A stretch of DNA of 64,000 bases from Streptomyces nymphaeiformis (GCF_014203895.1 NZ_JACHJY010000015.1:1-64000); one strand, 5' to 3'. Positions 40,878-49,441 are shown, counted from the stretch's first letter. Notes: generated from the letters alone by a model not told the origin. Translations and numbers: made by a program.

Positions 40878-41222
40878 GTGAGCGACACGTACTACGAGTT
40901 CGGAACGGCCGGGGAACGCTGGGAGCGGGCGCAGCTGTTCTTCGACGCGAAGGAGTACGGAACCGCCGTCCGCATCCTGCGCGGCCTCGTCGCCGAGCAC
41001 CCGGAGCAGACGGCCCAGCGGCTCCTCCTCGCGCGGGCCTACTACCACTCCGCCCAGCTCTCCCGCGCCGAGACCGAGCTCCGCGCCGTCCTGGAGCGCG
41101 ACCCGGTCGAGCACTACGCCCGACTGATGCTCGGGCGCGTCCTGGAGCGCCAGGGCCGCAAGGACGAGGCCGCTCCGCACCTGCGGATGGCCGCCGCCAT
41201 GACGGGCGATACCCCGTCCTGA
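40878..41222 (+). CDS. Small tetratricopeptide-repeat protein
   Basis: A 114-residue TPR protein, divergent from the pirin gene. Two to three TPR motifs are visible: ERAQLFFDAKEYGTAVRILRGLVAEHPEQ, LLLARAYYHSAQLSRAETELRAVLERDP and ARLMLGRVLERQGRKDEAAPHLRMA. GTG 40878 has AAAGGGAGAG upstream. It has no signal peptide or catalytic motif and is probably a scaffold or adaptor. Confidence 0.88.
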   Translation: MSDTYYEFGTAGERWERAQLFFDAKEYGTAVRILRGLVAEHPEQTAQRLLLARAYYHSAQLSRAETELRAVLERDPVEHYARLMLGRVLERQGRKDEAAPHLRMAAAMTGDTPS

Positions 41223-41232
41223 CGCGCGGCTG

Positions 41233-41249
41233 ATACCCCCGCACGGTAT
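41233..41249. promoter_or_regulatory. CsoR-like copper operator overlapping a -10 box
   Basis: ATACCCCCGCACGGTAT resembles the ATACCCC...GGGGTAT operators of streptomycete CsoR, with the outer five bases of each arm matched. TATATT (41247-41252) is a plausible -10. A GATACCCC half site lies at 41208-41215. It precedes the DUF6153 gene by 24 bp. Confidence 0.5.
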
Positions 41250-41273
41250 ATTCGGCGGTCAGGAGGCCTGGCT

Positions 41274-41693
41274 GTGCGGACACACCGAGCGGAACGCGGT
41301 GCACGAGCAGGAGGTGCCGTCGGGCACCTCCTGCTCGTCGTCGTGCTCGCCCTCGGGGTGTTCCTCATGCACGCCGTCGGTCATCCCGAGGGCTCCGGCG
41401 GCGGCATGGACGCCGCTTCCGCCCCGCACCACAGCGCCTCCGCGCAGGTCGCCGCCCCGCACGACCACGGGGACTCCGACGCCCGGCACGAGCCGGGTTC
41501 CGGGATGGACATGACCACCCTCTGCGTGGCCGTCCTCGGCGCCTGGCTGCTCGCGGGGCTCCTCCGGGCCGCGCTCGGACGCCGCCCCGACTGGCTCGCC
41601 CTCCTCCTCGCGCGCCTCACACCCGCGCTCGGGCCGCACGCGCCTCCTCCGAGGCCCCCGGACCTCGCCCAGCTGTCCGTCCTGCGGATCTAG
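41274..41693 (+). CDS. DUF6153-like membrane protein with His/Met-rich loop
   Basis: A 139-residue protein with two hydrophobic segments (HLLLVVVLALGVFLMHAVG and TTLCVAVLGAWLLAGLLRAAL) around an extracytoplasmic loop rich in His, Met and Asp (MDAASAPHHSASA, PHDHGDSDARHEPGSGMDM). That composition suggests Cu or other soft-metal binding. GTG 41274 has AGGAGG about 9 bp upstream. With the DUF305 and BNR-repeat lipoprotein genes it forms a cluster often seen near copper functions in actinobacteria. Confidence 0.75.
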   Translation: MRTHRAERGARAGGAVGHLLLVVVLALGVFLMHAVGHPEGSGGGMDAASAPHHSASAQVAAPHDHGDSDARHEPGSGMDMTTLCVAVLGAWLLAGLLRAALGRRPDWLALLLARLTPALGPHAPPPRPPDLAQLSVLRI

Positions 41694-41792
41694 ACCGAAC
41701 CCGACGCGCGCCACGGGTCGCTTTCCGATGCCCCCGCGCGTCCGCGGTCTTCTCTTCCGTCTGTACGTACACACAGCACACGAGGTATCACC

Positions 41793-42437
41793 ATGCGCGC
41801 CTTCACCTCCCGCACCACCCGCAAGCTCGCCCTCGTCGGGGCGCTCGCCGGAGCCGGACTGCTCCTGACCGCCTGCGGCAGCGACGACGGCATGAGCGGA
41901 ATGGACCACGGCGGCACGTCCGCCACGTCCTCCGCCACCGCCTCCGCCTCGGCTCCCGCCGCCGGCGCGGACTCCGCTCCCGGGGCCTTCAACGACGCGG
42001 ACGTCATGTTCGCGCAGATGATGATCCCCCACCACGAGCAGGCCCTGGAGATGGCGAAGCTCGCCGACGGCCGGGCCGAGGACCCCGAGGTCAAGAAGCT
42101 GGTCGCCGCGATCGAGCAGGCCCAGGACCCGGAGATCCAGAAGATGAAGTCCTGGCTGAAGGGCTGGGGCAAGCCGGAGTCCGCCGGGCACGGCGGTCAC
42201 GCCATGGCCGGGATGATGTCCGACCAGGACATGAAGGACCTGGCCGCGACGAGGGGCAAGGCCTTCGACCGGAAGTTCGCCGAGCTGATGATCGCCCACC
42301 ACGACGGCGCCGTCGCCATGGCGAAGGACGAGCAGAAGAGCGGCGGCAACGCCACGGCCAAGAAGCTCGCCGACGACGTCGTACGGACGCAGTCCGCCGA
42401 GGTCGACCAGCTGAAGAAGATCCTCGACCGGCTCTGA
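41793..42437 (+). CDS. DUF305 lipoprotein, probable copper-binding
   Basis: A 214-residue lipoprotein. The signal peptide ends in the lipobox LLLTAC with Cys at residue ~28. A Met/His-rich linker (DDGMSGMDHGG) leads to two DUF305 ferritin-like halves: DVMFAQMMIPHHEQALEMAKLAD and DRKFAELMIAHHDGAVAMAKDE, each with the HHxxA metal-binding pattern. Such proteins are exported and linked to copper handling. ATG 41793 is preceded by GAGG. A strong terminator follows at 42597. Confidence 0.9.
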   Translation: MRAFTSRTTRKLALVGALAGAGLLLTACGSDDGMSGMDHGGTSATSSATASASAPAAGADSAPGAFNDADVMFAQMMIPHHEQALEMAKLADGRAEDPEVKKLVAAIEQAQDPEIQKMKSWLKGWGKPESAGHGGHAMAGMMSDQDMKDLAATRGKAFDRKFAELMIAHHDGAVAMAKDEQKSGGNATAKKLADDVVRTQSAEVDQLKKILDRL

Positions 42438-42596
42438 CCCGGCCCCCGCCCCCGGCCCAGAAGGCCCGCTGCTCCACGCTGCCGATCCGGTCCGCTGATC
42501 CGGTCCACTGATCCGCCGCGAGCATCCGGCCCCTGAGCCGCCGCGCGCATCCGGCCCCTCGGCCGCCCGCTGATCCGGTTCCCCGGTCCAGCCCCC

Positions 42597-42630
42597 GGCG
42601 GCCCGCCCCGACCCATCGGGGCGGGCCGCC
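42597..42630 (+). terminator. Hairpin after the DUF305 gene
   Basis: GGCGGCCCGCCCCGA with its perfect 15-bp complement and loop CCCA. Between the DUF305 stop and this hairpin lies a low-complexity stretch with repeated CTGATCCGG and CATCCGGCCCC elements. Confidence 0.75.
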
Positions 42631-42665
42631 CCCTCGACGTACCCCGCACCCCTCGCGAAAGAACG

Positions 42666-43517
42666 ATGAACCGGTACTTCCCCCGCCTCGCGGCCACCGC
42701 CGCCGTGGCCGTCCTCGCCCTGACCCTCACCGCCTGCTCCGGGGACGCCGCCCCCGACACCCCCGCCCTCAGCCACATCCACGGGCTCGGGCTCCGCGGC
42801 GACACCCTGTACGTCGCCACCCACCAGGGCCTCCACACCCCGGACGCCGACGGCCGGCCGGTGCTCGTCGGTGACCGCCGTGACGACTTCATGGGGTTCA
42901 CCGTCACCGCCCGGGGCGACTTCCTCGCCAGCGGGCACCCGGCCCCCGGCAGCGACGGGCCCGCCGACCTCGGGCTCATCGCGTCGACGGACTCCGGCCG
43001 CACCTGGCGCGAGAGGTCCCTCGCGGGGAAGGTCGACTTCCACGCGCTCGACACCGCGTCCGACGCCACCGTCTACGGCTACGACAGCGCCCGCGGCCTC
43101 CTGCGGGTCAGCGCCGACGGTGTCGCCTGGGAGGAGCGCGCCTCGCTGCGCGCCCTCGACATCGCCGTCTCCCCCGCCGCCCCGGGCACCGTCCTCGCGA
43201 CCACCGAGACCGGCGTCGTCCGCTCCACGGACGGCGGCCGGACCTTCGCGCCGGCCTCCGGGCGGGTCCTCGCGTACGTCTTCTGGGCCGCCCCCGACGC
43301 CCTCTTCGGCATCGACCCGGACGGCGTCCTCTTCCGGGGGACGGACAGGGGCGCCTCCTGGACCCGGGTCGCCCCCGTGCCCGGCGGCGCCCCGCAGGCG
43401 CTCACCGCCGTGGACGCCCGCCGGCTGCTCGTCGCCACCCAGGACGGGGTGTACGAGTCACGGGACGGCGGCCGCCGCTTCGACCGGCGCATGGCGGTGG
43501 AGTCCGGGGAGCACTGA
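42666..43517 (+). CDS. F510_1955-type BNR/sialidase-like repeat lipoprotein
   Basis: A 283-residue lipoprotein with lipobox LTLTAC (Cys ~24). The mature protein is a beta-propeller built from BNR/Asp-box elements such as STDSGRTWRE, STDGGRTFAP, GTDRGASWTR and SRDGGRRFDR, beginning with SHIHGLGLRGDTLYVATHQGL. This is the F510_1955 glycosylhydrolase-like family. No sialidase catalytic triad is evident, so a binding or sensing role is as likely as catalysis. It is the third member of the DUF6153/DUF305 cluster. Confidence 0.82.
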   Translation: MNRYFPRLAATAAVAVLALTLTACSGDAAPDTPALSHIHGLGLRGDTLYVATHQGLHTPDADGRPVLVGDRRDDFMGFTVTARGDFLASGHPAPGSDGPADLGLIASTDSGRTWRERSLAGKVDFHALDTASDATVYGYDSARGLLRVSADGVAWEERASLRALDIAVSPAAPGTVLATTETGVVRSTDGGRTFAPASGRVLAYVFWAAPDALFGIDPDGVLFRGTDRGASWTRVAPVPGGAPQALTAVDARRLLVATQDGVYESRDGGRRFDRRMAVESGEH

Positions 43518-43523
43518 CAGGCC

Positions 43524-45185
43524 CTACGCCTTCGCCCGCCGGTCCACGACCACCTCGCCGCCGACCACGACCGCCTCCGCGACCGTGCCCGGGATCTCCT
43601 CCGGGGCGATGCGGAGGACGTCGCGGGAGAGGACGACGAAGTCGGCCAGCTTGCCCACCGTCAGCGAGCCCCGCTCGTGCTCCAGGAAGTTCGCGTACGC
43701 CGAGCCCATCGTGTAGCCCTCGACGGCGGTGGCGACGTCGATCGTCTCGCCCGCCGTCCAGGCCTCGCCGCCGCCGGGCGGGCGGCGGGTGACGGCGGCG
43801 TGGATGCCGACCATGGGGTCCATCTCGGCGACGTTCCAGTCGCTGGAGAGGGCGAGGACCGCGCCGGCCGCGTGGAGGCTGCGCAGCGGCCAGGCCTTGT
43901 GCCAGCGGTCGGGGCCGACGTTCTCGGCCCAGTCCTGGCCGGGCCCCGCGATGTCGGGGGCGGCGTGCCTCGGCTGCATGCAGGCGACGACGCCGAGCGC
44001 GGCGAAGCGCGGGGTGTCGGCCGGGTCGAGGCACTCGACGTGGACGACCTGGTGGCGGGCGTCGCGCGGCCCGTTGACGGCGCGGGCCCGCTCGACGGCG
44101 TCGAGGACGGTACGGATGCCCCGGTCGCCGGTCGCGTGGACGAAGCACTGGAAGCCGCGCGCGTCGAGCCGGGTGAGCAGCTCGGCGAACTCCTCGGGCG
44201 GGTAGAAGGTGTCACCGCGGTGGTGGGAGCAGCCGGCGTACGGCTCCAGGAGGGCGGCGGTGCGGGGTTCGACGACGTCGTCGATGTACAGCTTGAGCGG
44301 GCCGACCCGCAGCCGGTCGTCGGCGTACGCGTCGGCCGCCGTCTCGAAGGCGTCCAGGTCCTCCTCGGTGGTGCCGCGCGGGTGGAAGAGCGCGGCGACG
44401 ATCCGGGAGCGCAGTCGGCCCTCGTGGCGGGCGCGCTCGTAGAGGGCGAGGTCGTCGAGGGAGTTCTGCGGTTCGACGACGGTGGTGATGCCGTAGCCGA
44501 TGGCGTCGTCCAGGCTCTTGGCGAGCCGTCCGTACTGGCGGTCGGTCGAGGCCCAGGGCAGGCCGAGCTCGCGGAGGGCGCGGTGGCCGTCGCGGGAGAG
44601 GCCCTTGACGGCGAAGTCCTTGACGAAGCCGGTGGGCTCGCCGGTGGCGGGGTCGGTGACGGCCCGTCCGAAGGGCAGCTCGGTGTGGTCGCGGTCGACG
44701 CCGAGGCGGCGGAGGGCGGCGGTGTTGAGCCAGGCGGTGTGGACGTCGTAGCTGAGGACGAGGGCCGGGGTGTCGCCGGTGGCCGGGTCGAGGTCGGCGG
44801 CGGTGGGCATCCGCCCGTCCGGGATCGCGGAGTAGTCGAAGGCCTCGGCCTCGATCCACCCGGCGTCCGGGTGGGCCGCGTGCCAGGTGCGGATGCGCTC
44901 GTGGATCGCGTCGAGGCTGCGGGCTCCGGCGAGCTGGACGCAGGCGTCGTCGGAGCCGAGGCGGACGTGGTTGTGGGCGTCGACGAAGCCGGGCAGGACG
45001 AGCCGCCCGCCGGCGTCGAGGATCCGGGTGTCGGGCCCCGTCCAGTCGGCGGCTTCGGCGGCGGCGCCGATCCAGACGATGCGGCCGGCACGGACGGCGA
45101 GGGCCTCGGCCTCGGGGAGCGCCGGGTCGACGGTGTGGATGCGGGCCCCGGTGAGGACGAGGTCGGCGGGGGCGGTGCGGTTCAT
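43524..45185 (-). CDS. YtcJ-like amidohydrolase family 3 protein
   Basis: A 553-residue metal-dependent hydrolase. It opens with ADLVLTGARIHTVDPALPEAEALAVRAGRIVWIG, then LVLPGFVDAHNHVRLGSDDACVQL (HxH), PLKLYIDDVVEPRTA, FQCFVHATGDRGIRTVLDAV, HQVVHVECLD and LALSSDWNVAEMDPMVGIHAAVTR (Asp ligand), ending GKLADFVVLSRDVL. ATG 45185 lies 33 bp after the NCS1 permease stop, so the two are probably one operon. A cyclic amide or nucleobase-derived substrate imported by the permease is plausible. It is only a distant relative of the gene at 418-2304. Confidence 0.9.
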   Translation of the reverse strand: MNRTAPADLVLTGARIHTVDPALPEAEALAVRAGRIVWIGAAAEAADWTGPDTRILDAGGRLVLPGFVDAHNHVRLGSDDACVQLAGARSLDAIHERIRTWHAAHPDAGWIEAEAFDYSAIPDGRMPTAADLDPATGDTPALVLSYDVHTAWLNTAALRRLGVDRDHTELPFGRAVTDPATGEPTGFVKDFAVKGLSRDGHRALRELGLPWASTDRQYGRLAKSLDDAIGYGITTVVEPQNSLDDLALYERARHEGRLRSRIVAALFHPRGTTEEDLDAFETAADAYADDRLRVGPLKLYIDDVVEPRTAALLEPYAGCSHHRGDTFYPPEEFAELLTRLDARGFQCFVHATGDRGIRTVLDAVERARAVNGPRDARHQVVHVECLDPADTPRFAALGVVACMQPRHAAPDIAGPGQDWAENVGPDRWHKAWPLRSLHAAGAVLALSSDWNVAEMDPMVGIHAAVTRRPPGGGEAWTAGETIDVATAVEGYTMGSAYANFLEHERGSLTVGKLADFVVLSRDVLRIAPEEIPGTVAEAVVVGGEVVVDRRAKA

Positions 45186-45218
45186 GGGGCGGGACTCCGT
45201 GTCGTACGAACGAGGGGG

Positions 45219-46625
45219 TTACTGGAGGGGGGCGACGGTGCGGCGGGCGAGGAGCACGTACACCAGGGCGGAGACGACGGCGCCGAGGAGCGTGAGGTCC
45301 GCGCCGCCGAGCGGGGCGACGAGGGGGCCGGTCCACAGCTCGGAGTCGCAGGTGAGCGCGGAGAAGGCGAGGCCCGCGAGGAGGGCGGTCATGCCGGCCG
45401 GGTGCCAGCCCGAGCGGTACCAGTAGGCGCCGCCGGTGTCCGCGTGCAGGCCGGCGGAGTCGTAGGTGCAGCGGCGGAGCACCATGTCGGCGAGGAACAC
45501 CCCGCCCCAGGGGGCGAAGACGATGATCAGGAGGGAGAGGAAGGAGAGGAGGGAGGTCGTGAAGTCGGTGAGGAAGAGGGCGCCGAGGGAGCCGGCGGCG
45601 GTGACGGCCGCGCTGATGACGATGGCGCGGGCCCGGCTCCAGGGGATGCCGAGGACCTGGAGGTTCAGGCTCGACGAGTAGAGCGTGATGATCGAGTTGG
45701 TGACGGAGCCGCCGAGCACCAGGGCCAGGAAGAGCGGCTGGAACCAGCCGGGGAGGAGGCTCTCGGTGCCCGCGACGGCGTCGGTCATGTCGGCCTGCGT
45801 CGCGGCGGCGACCCCGGCGACGCCGAGGGCGACGGAGGAGACGAAGCCGCCGAGGGCGCCGCTCCAGGTGACGGCCCTGAGGCTGGTGGTGCGGGGCAGG
45901 TAGCGGGTGTAGTCGGCGGGCATGGGGAGGTACGAGAAGGGGCCGGCGAGCATGACGACGAAGGCGAGGCTCCAGCCGGAGGCGCCGGGCGCGGCGGCGG
46001 GGGCGGAGGTGTCGGCGCCGGGCAGGACGAGGACGAGCAGGGCGGCGAAGCCCGCGGCGAGGACGTACGCCATCCAGCGTTCGGCGAACTGGACGGTGGC
46101 GTGGCCCCAGAGGGCGACGACGAAGGTCAGCGCGAGGGTGACGGCGAGCGCGAGGGCGCGGGCGGCGTGTCCGCCGTTCCAACCGAGGTCGGTGAAGAAG
46201 GCTTCGAGGGCGAGGGTGCCCACCACGGTGTTGACGATGGTGTAGCCGATGCTGACGATCCAGTTCAGCAGGCCGGCGGGCCAGTTGCCGCGGCGGCCGA
46301 ACGCGGCGCGGGAGATGACGAGGGTGGCGGTGCCGGTGCGCACGCCGCTGAGTCCGGCCGCGCCGATGGCGAGGAACGAGAGGCCGCCGAGGACGACGAC
46401 GGCGGTGGCCTGCCAGAAGGAGAGCCCGAAGGCGACGGCGAGGGCGCCGTTGATGACGTAGGTGAAGGTGAGGTTCGAGCCGAACCAGAGCCAGAAGACG
46501 TCCTTGGCCCCGCCGTGGCGTTCGGCGTCGGGGATGGGGTCGATCCCGTGTTCCTCGACCTGGAAGACCTCGTCGGTCGCTGTCCGGCCGCCCGTGGTCA
46601 CGGGCACCGTCTCGTGTTCGAGCAC
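45219..46625 (-). CDS. NCS1-family nucleobase/cytosine permease
   Basis: A 468-residue transporter with about twelve helices. NCS1 features include the N-terminal FQVEEHGIDPIPDAERHGGAKDVFWLWFGSNLTFTYVINGALA, the GLSGVRTGTATLVISRAAFGRRGNWPAGLLNWIVSIGYTIVNT loop, and FSYLPMPADYTRYLPRTTS. Substrates are purines, cytosine, hydantoins or thiamine precursors, moved with H+ or Na+. GTG 46625 has AGGAGCG upstream. A 37-bp palindrome lies 13 bp before it, so the TetR regulator on the other side probably controls it. Confidence 0.92.
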   Translation of the reverse strand: MLEHETVPVTTGGRTATDEVFQVEEHGIDPIPDAERHGGAKDVFWLWFGSNLTFTYVINGALAVAFGLSFWQATAVVVLGGLSFLAIGAAGLSGVRTGTATLVISRAAFGRRGNWPAGLLNWIVSIGYTIVNTVVGTLALEAFFTDLGWNGGHAARALALAVTLALTFVVALWGHATVQFAERWMAYVLAAGFAALLVLVLPGADTSAPAAAPGASGWSLAFVVMLAGPFSYLPMPADYTRYLPRTTSLRAVTWSGALGGFVSSVALGVAGVAAATQADMTDAVAGTESLLPGWFQPLFLALVLGGSVTNSIITLYSSSLNLQVLGIPWSRARAIVISAAVTAAGSLGALFLTDFTTSLLSFLSLLIIVFAPWGGVFLADMVLRRCTYDSAGLHADTGGAYWYRSGWHPAGMTALLAGLAFSALTCDSELWTGPLVAPLGGADLTLLGAVVSALVYVLLARRTVAPLQ

Positions 46626-46638
46626 ACCGCGCTCCTGT

Positions 46639-46675
46639 CTTGAATGCCGTTCTAAGTTTTAGAACGGCATTCAAG
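46639..46675. promoter_or_regulatory. 37-bp perfect palindrome between NCS1 permease and TetR genes
   Basis: Arms CTTGAATGCCGTTCTAA and its exact complement, 17 bp each, with a 3-nt centre. It is long enough for two TetR dimers or a single extended operator and is the obvious target of the divergent TetR protein. Confidence 0.75.
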
Positions 46676-46786
46676 ATGTGCGATGGGTTCAGGCCACGTC
46701 AAGACCCTCGGAGGTTGCGGTTAAGGTCGATCCCGCACGGCACGGGACGCCGGGCGACACGGAACGGCGGGACGGGAGCGGCGACG

Positions 46787-47407
46787 GTGGCAGGCACGGC
46801 ACGACGGCGGGACGGGAACGTCACGCAGGAGCGGATGCTGGAGGAGGCCATGGCGGCGATCGCCGAGGACGGCCTCGCCTCCCTCACCATGTCGGCACTC
46901 GCCGAGCGGCTCGGCACGAGCGGCGGCCACATCCTGTACTACTTCGGCAGCAAGGACCTGCTGCTGCTCGCCGCCCTGCGGTGGAGCGAGGCCGCGCTCG
47001 CCGAGGAGCGGCGCGCGCTCCTCGCCCGGCGGATCACGGCCGAGCGCAAGCTCGACCTCTTCCTCCGGCTCTACCTCCCGCGCGGACCGCGCGACCCGCG
47101 CTGGACGCTGTGGATCGAGCTCTGGGCCCGCACCCCCGGCAACCCGGCGCTCCGCGAGGCCCAGGCCGAACTGGACGCCGGCTGGCAGGAGGACCTGGAG
47201 GCCCTGCTCACGGCGGGCGCGGCGCGCGGGCGCTTCGCCCCGCTGGACGCCGACGCCCGCGCCTCCGAACTCCTGGCCCTGCTCGACGGGTTGAGCACCC
47301 GGGTGGTCCTCGGCCAGGAGCCGGGCCGGGATCCCCGGCCCGCCCTGGAGATCGCGCGCTCGGCGGCGCGCGCGCTGATCCCCGTCACCACCGAGCCGGG
47401 CACCTGA
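46787..47407 (+). CDS. TetR family regulator divergent from the NCS1 operon
   Basis: A 206-residue TetR protein. The DNA-binding part is TQERMLEEAMAAIAEDGLASLTMSALAERLGTSGGHILYYFGSKDLLLLAALRW, with GTSGGHILYYF as recognition helix. The C-terminal part (LYLPRGPRDPRWTLWIELWARTPGNPALREAQ) resembles BetI-type TetR_C domains. GTG 46787 is the likely start, with GGGAG about 11 bp upstream; longer frames lack one. Its target is likely the palindrome at 46639-46675. Confidence 0.85.
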   Translation: MAGTARRRDGNVTQERMLEEAMAAIAEDGLASLTMSALAERLGTSGGHILYYFGSKDLLLLAALRWSEAALAEERRALLARRITAERKLDLFLRLYLPRGPRDPRWTLWIELWARTPGNPALREAQAELDAGWQEDLEALLTAGAARGRFAPLDADARASELLALLDGLSTRVVLGQEPGRDPRPALEIARSAARALIPVTTEPGT

Positions 47408-47449
47408 TCTCCGTCAACACCGCACCGGAGAGCGGAGAGTGACAGGGCG

Positions 47450-48892
47450 TCAGCCCCGATAGGCCTCAAGGAGTCGCAGCCACGCCTCGCTCAGCGTCGG
47501 ATACGCGGGGACGGCGTGCCACAGGCGGGCGATCGGCACCTCTCCCGTGACGGCGATCGTCGCCGAGTGGAGGAGCTCTCCGATGCCGGGCCCGACGAAG
47601 GCGGCCCCGAGGACCACCTCCCGGTCCAGGTCGACGACCATCCGGGCGTGCCCCCGGTACCCCTGGGCGTAGAGGCCGGCCCCGGCGACGGACCGCATGT
47701 CGAGGTCCACGGCCCGGACCCGGTGTCCGGCGCGCTCCGCCTCGGCGAGGGTGAGCCCGACGGCGGCCGCCTCCGGGTCGCTGAACACGACCTGCGTCAC
47801 GGCCGCGTGGTCGGCGGTCGCCGCGTGGGCGCCCCACCGCCCGGTGTCGAGGGACGCGTCGCCGCGCGCGCGGGCGGCGATCGCGGCGCCCGCGATCCGC
47901 GCCTGGTACTTGCCCTGGTGGGTCATGAGCGCGCGGTGGTTGACGTCGCCGACGGCGTAGAGCCAGTCGCTCCCGGTGACCCGGAGGGTGTCGTCGACGT
48001 CGAGCCAGGAGCCCGGTGTCAGACCGACCGTCTCCAGGCCGATGTCCTCGGTGCGCGGCTTCCGGCCGGTCGCGAAGAGCACCTCGTCGCCCTCGACGTG
48101 GTCGCCGCCCTCCAGGACGACGGTGACCGGTCCGGTGCCCCCGTCGCGCACCACCGCGCTCACCGCCACGCCCGTACGGACGTCCACGCCGCGCGTGGTG
48201 AGCGCGGCGGCCACGTGCTCGCCGAGGAACGGCTCCATGCGCGGCAGCAGCCCCCCGCCCCGTACGAGCAGGGTCACCTTCGACCCGAGGGCCTGCCAGG
48301 CGGTGGCCATCTCGACGCCCACCACTCCCCCGCCGACCACGACGAGCCGCTCCGGCACCCGGTCGGAGCTGGTCGCCTCCCGGCTGGTCCAGGGATGCGC
48401 GGCGGGCAGTCCCGGCAGCTCCGGCAGCAGGGGACGGGTGCCGGTGCAGACGGCGACCGCGTGCCGGGCGGTGAGGACGTGGCGCTCGCCCTCCGGACCC
48501 GCGACCTCGACCCGGCGCGGCCCGTGGAGCCGTCCGTGCCCCCGGTAGGCCCGGACGCCGATGGAGTCCAGCCAGTCGACCTGGCCGTCGTCCTTCCAGT
48601 GCCCGACGACCTCGTCCCGGTGGGCGAGGACCTCCATCGCGTCCAGCGGGCCGTAGACCGACTCCCGCAGCCCCGCCACCTTGCGGGCGTCGGAGCGGGC
48701 GATCGCGGGGCGGAGCAGCGCCTTGCTGGGCATGCACGCCCAGTACGAGCACTCGCCGCCGATCAGCTCGCCCTCGACGATCGCCGCGGTGAGGCCGCCG
48801 GCCCGCACCCGGTCGACGACGTTCTCGCCGACCGGGCCCGCGCCGATCACCACCACGTCGTACGCGTGCTCGTCTTCCACCGTTCGTGTCAT
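47450..48892 (-). CDS. Second FAD-dependent disulfide oxidoreductase lacking the catalytic His
   Basis: A 480-residue flavoprotein paralogous to the one at 4202-5626. FAD fold VVVIGAGPVGENVVDRVRAG, redox pair C48/C53 in GGECSYWACMPSKALLRP, NAD(P) fold LVVVGGGVVGVEMATAW, FAD Asp in LYAVGDVNHRALMTHQGKYQ. The C-terminal motif is HAVPAYPTLSEAWLRLLEAYRG: Tyr replaces the base His of HPTxxE. ATG 48892 has GGGAG upstream. It is divergent from a thioredoxin gene. Shared oddities indicate a distinct actinobacterial subgroup rather than dihydrolipoamide dehydrogenase. Confidence 0.86.
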   Translation of the reverse strand: MTRTVEDEHAYDVVVIGAGPVGENVVDRVRAGGLTAAIVEGELIGGECSYWACMPSKALLRPAIARSDARKVAGLRESVYGPLDAMEVLAHRDEVVGHWKDDGQVDWLDSIGVRAYRGHGRLHGPRRVEVAGPEGERHVLTARHAVAVCTGTRPLLPELPGLPAAHPWTSREATSSDRVPERLVVVGGGVVGVEMATAWQALGSKVTLLVRGGGLLPRMEPFLGEHVAAALTTRGVDVRTGVAVSAVVRDGGTGPVTVVLEGGDHVEGDEVLFATGRKPRTEDIGLETVGLTPGSWLDVDDTLRVTGSDWLYAVGDVNHRALMTHQGKYQARIAGAAIAARARGDASLDTGRWGAHAATADHAAVTQVVFSDPEAAAVGLTLAEAERAGHRVRAVDLDMRSVAGAGLYAQGYRGHARMVVDLDREVVLGAAFVGPGIGELLHSATIAVTGEVPIARLWHAVPAYPTLSEAWLRLLEAYRG

Positions 48893-49006
48893 GGCTCCCA
48901 GTCTGGTGCCCGGGGCGCGGAATAGCGCGGCTCGATACGCCGTTGTGCCGGGCGAGTCCCCAGGGGACCGTGAGGACACCGCCAGGAGACCCGAAAGGTA
49001 GGCAGC

Positions 49007-49372
49007 ATGAGCACCGTAACGCTCACCAAGGACAACTTCGACGAGATCGTGAGCGGGAACGAGTTCGTCCTCATCGATTTCTGGGCATCCTGGTGCGGTC
49101 CCTGCCGTCAGTTCGCCCCCGTCTTCGAGGCGGCGTCCGAGCGGCACCAGGACCTCGTCTTCGCCAAGGTGGACACCGAGGCGCAGCAGGAGCTGGCGGC
49201 CGCGTTCGAGATCCGCTCGATCCCGACCCTGATGATCGTCCGCGACAACGTGGCCGTGTTCGCGCAGCCCGGCGCGCTGCCGGAGGCCGCGCTCGAGGAC
49301 GTCATCGGGCAGGCCCGCAAGCTCGACATGGACGAGGTCCGCAAGTCCATCGCCGAGGCGCAGGCCAAGTGA
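49007..49372 (+). CDS. trxA: Thioredoxin
   Basis: A 121-residue thioredoxin with the active site FWASWCGPCRQFAPVFE (C30, C33), FAKVDTEAQQELAAAFEIRSIPTLMIVRD with the cis-Pro, and an extra helical tail (MDEVRKSIAEAQAK). ATG 49007 follows AAAGGTAGG. It reduces protein disulfides in the cytoplasm. The gene is divergent from a flavin disulfide reductase, which raises the question whether that flavoprotein feeds it electrons. A perfect terminator follows. Confidence 0.95.
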   Translation: MSTVTLTKDNFDEIVSGNEFVLIDFWASWCGPCRQFAPVFEAASERHQDLVFAKVDTEAQQELAAAFEIRSIPTLMIVRDNVAVFAQPGALPEAALEDVIGQARKLDMDEVRKSIAEAQAK

Positions 49373-49378
49373 CCCACG

Positions 49379-49417
49379 GCGAGGGGGGTACGGGAGACGC
49401 TCCCGTACCCCCCTCGC
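49379..49417. terminator. Strong hairpin after thioredoxin
   Basis: An 18-bp perfect stem (GCGAGGGGGGTACGGGAG with its complement) with a 3-nt loop between convergent genes. Confidence 0.9.
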
Positions 49418-49441
49418 GTCGTGTCGGGAGTCCTGTCGGCG

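Noticed and set aside
42438..42596. Possible CRISPR-like or satellite array (repeated CTGATCCGG, CATCCGGCCCC)
   Set aside because: Units are short, irregular in spacing and diverged; no constant repeat/spacer pattern exists. It is low-complexity intergenic DNA before a terminator.
43677..46643. 988-codon plus-strand open frame
   Set aside because: It lies antisense to the amidohydrolase and NCS1 permease, both of which have clear motifs. The translation is Gly/Glu/Val-rich without recognisable domains.
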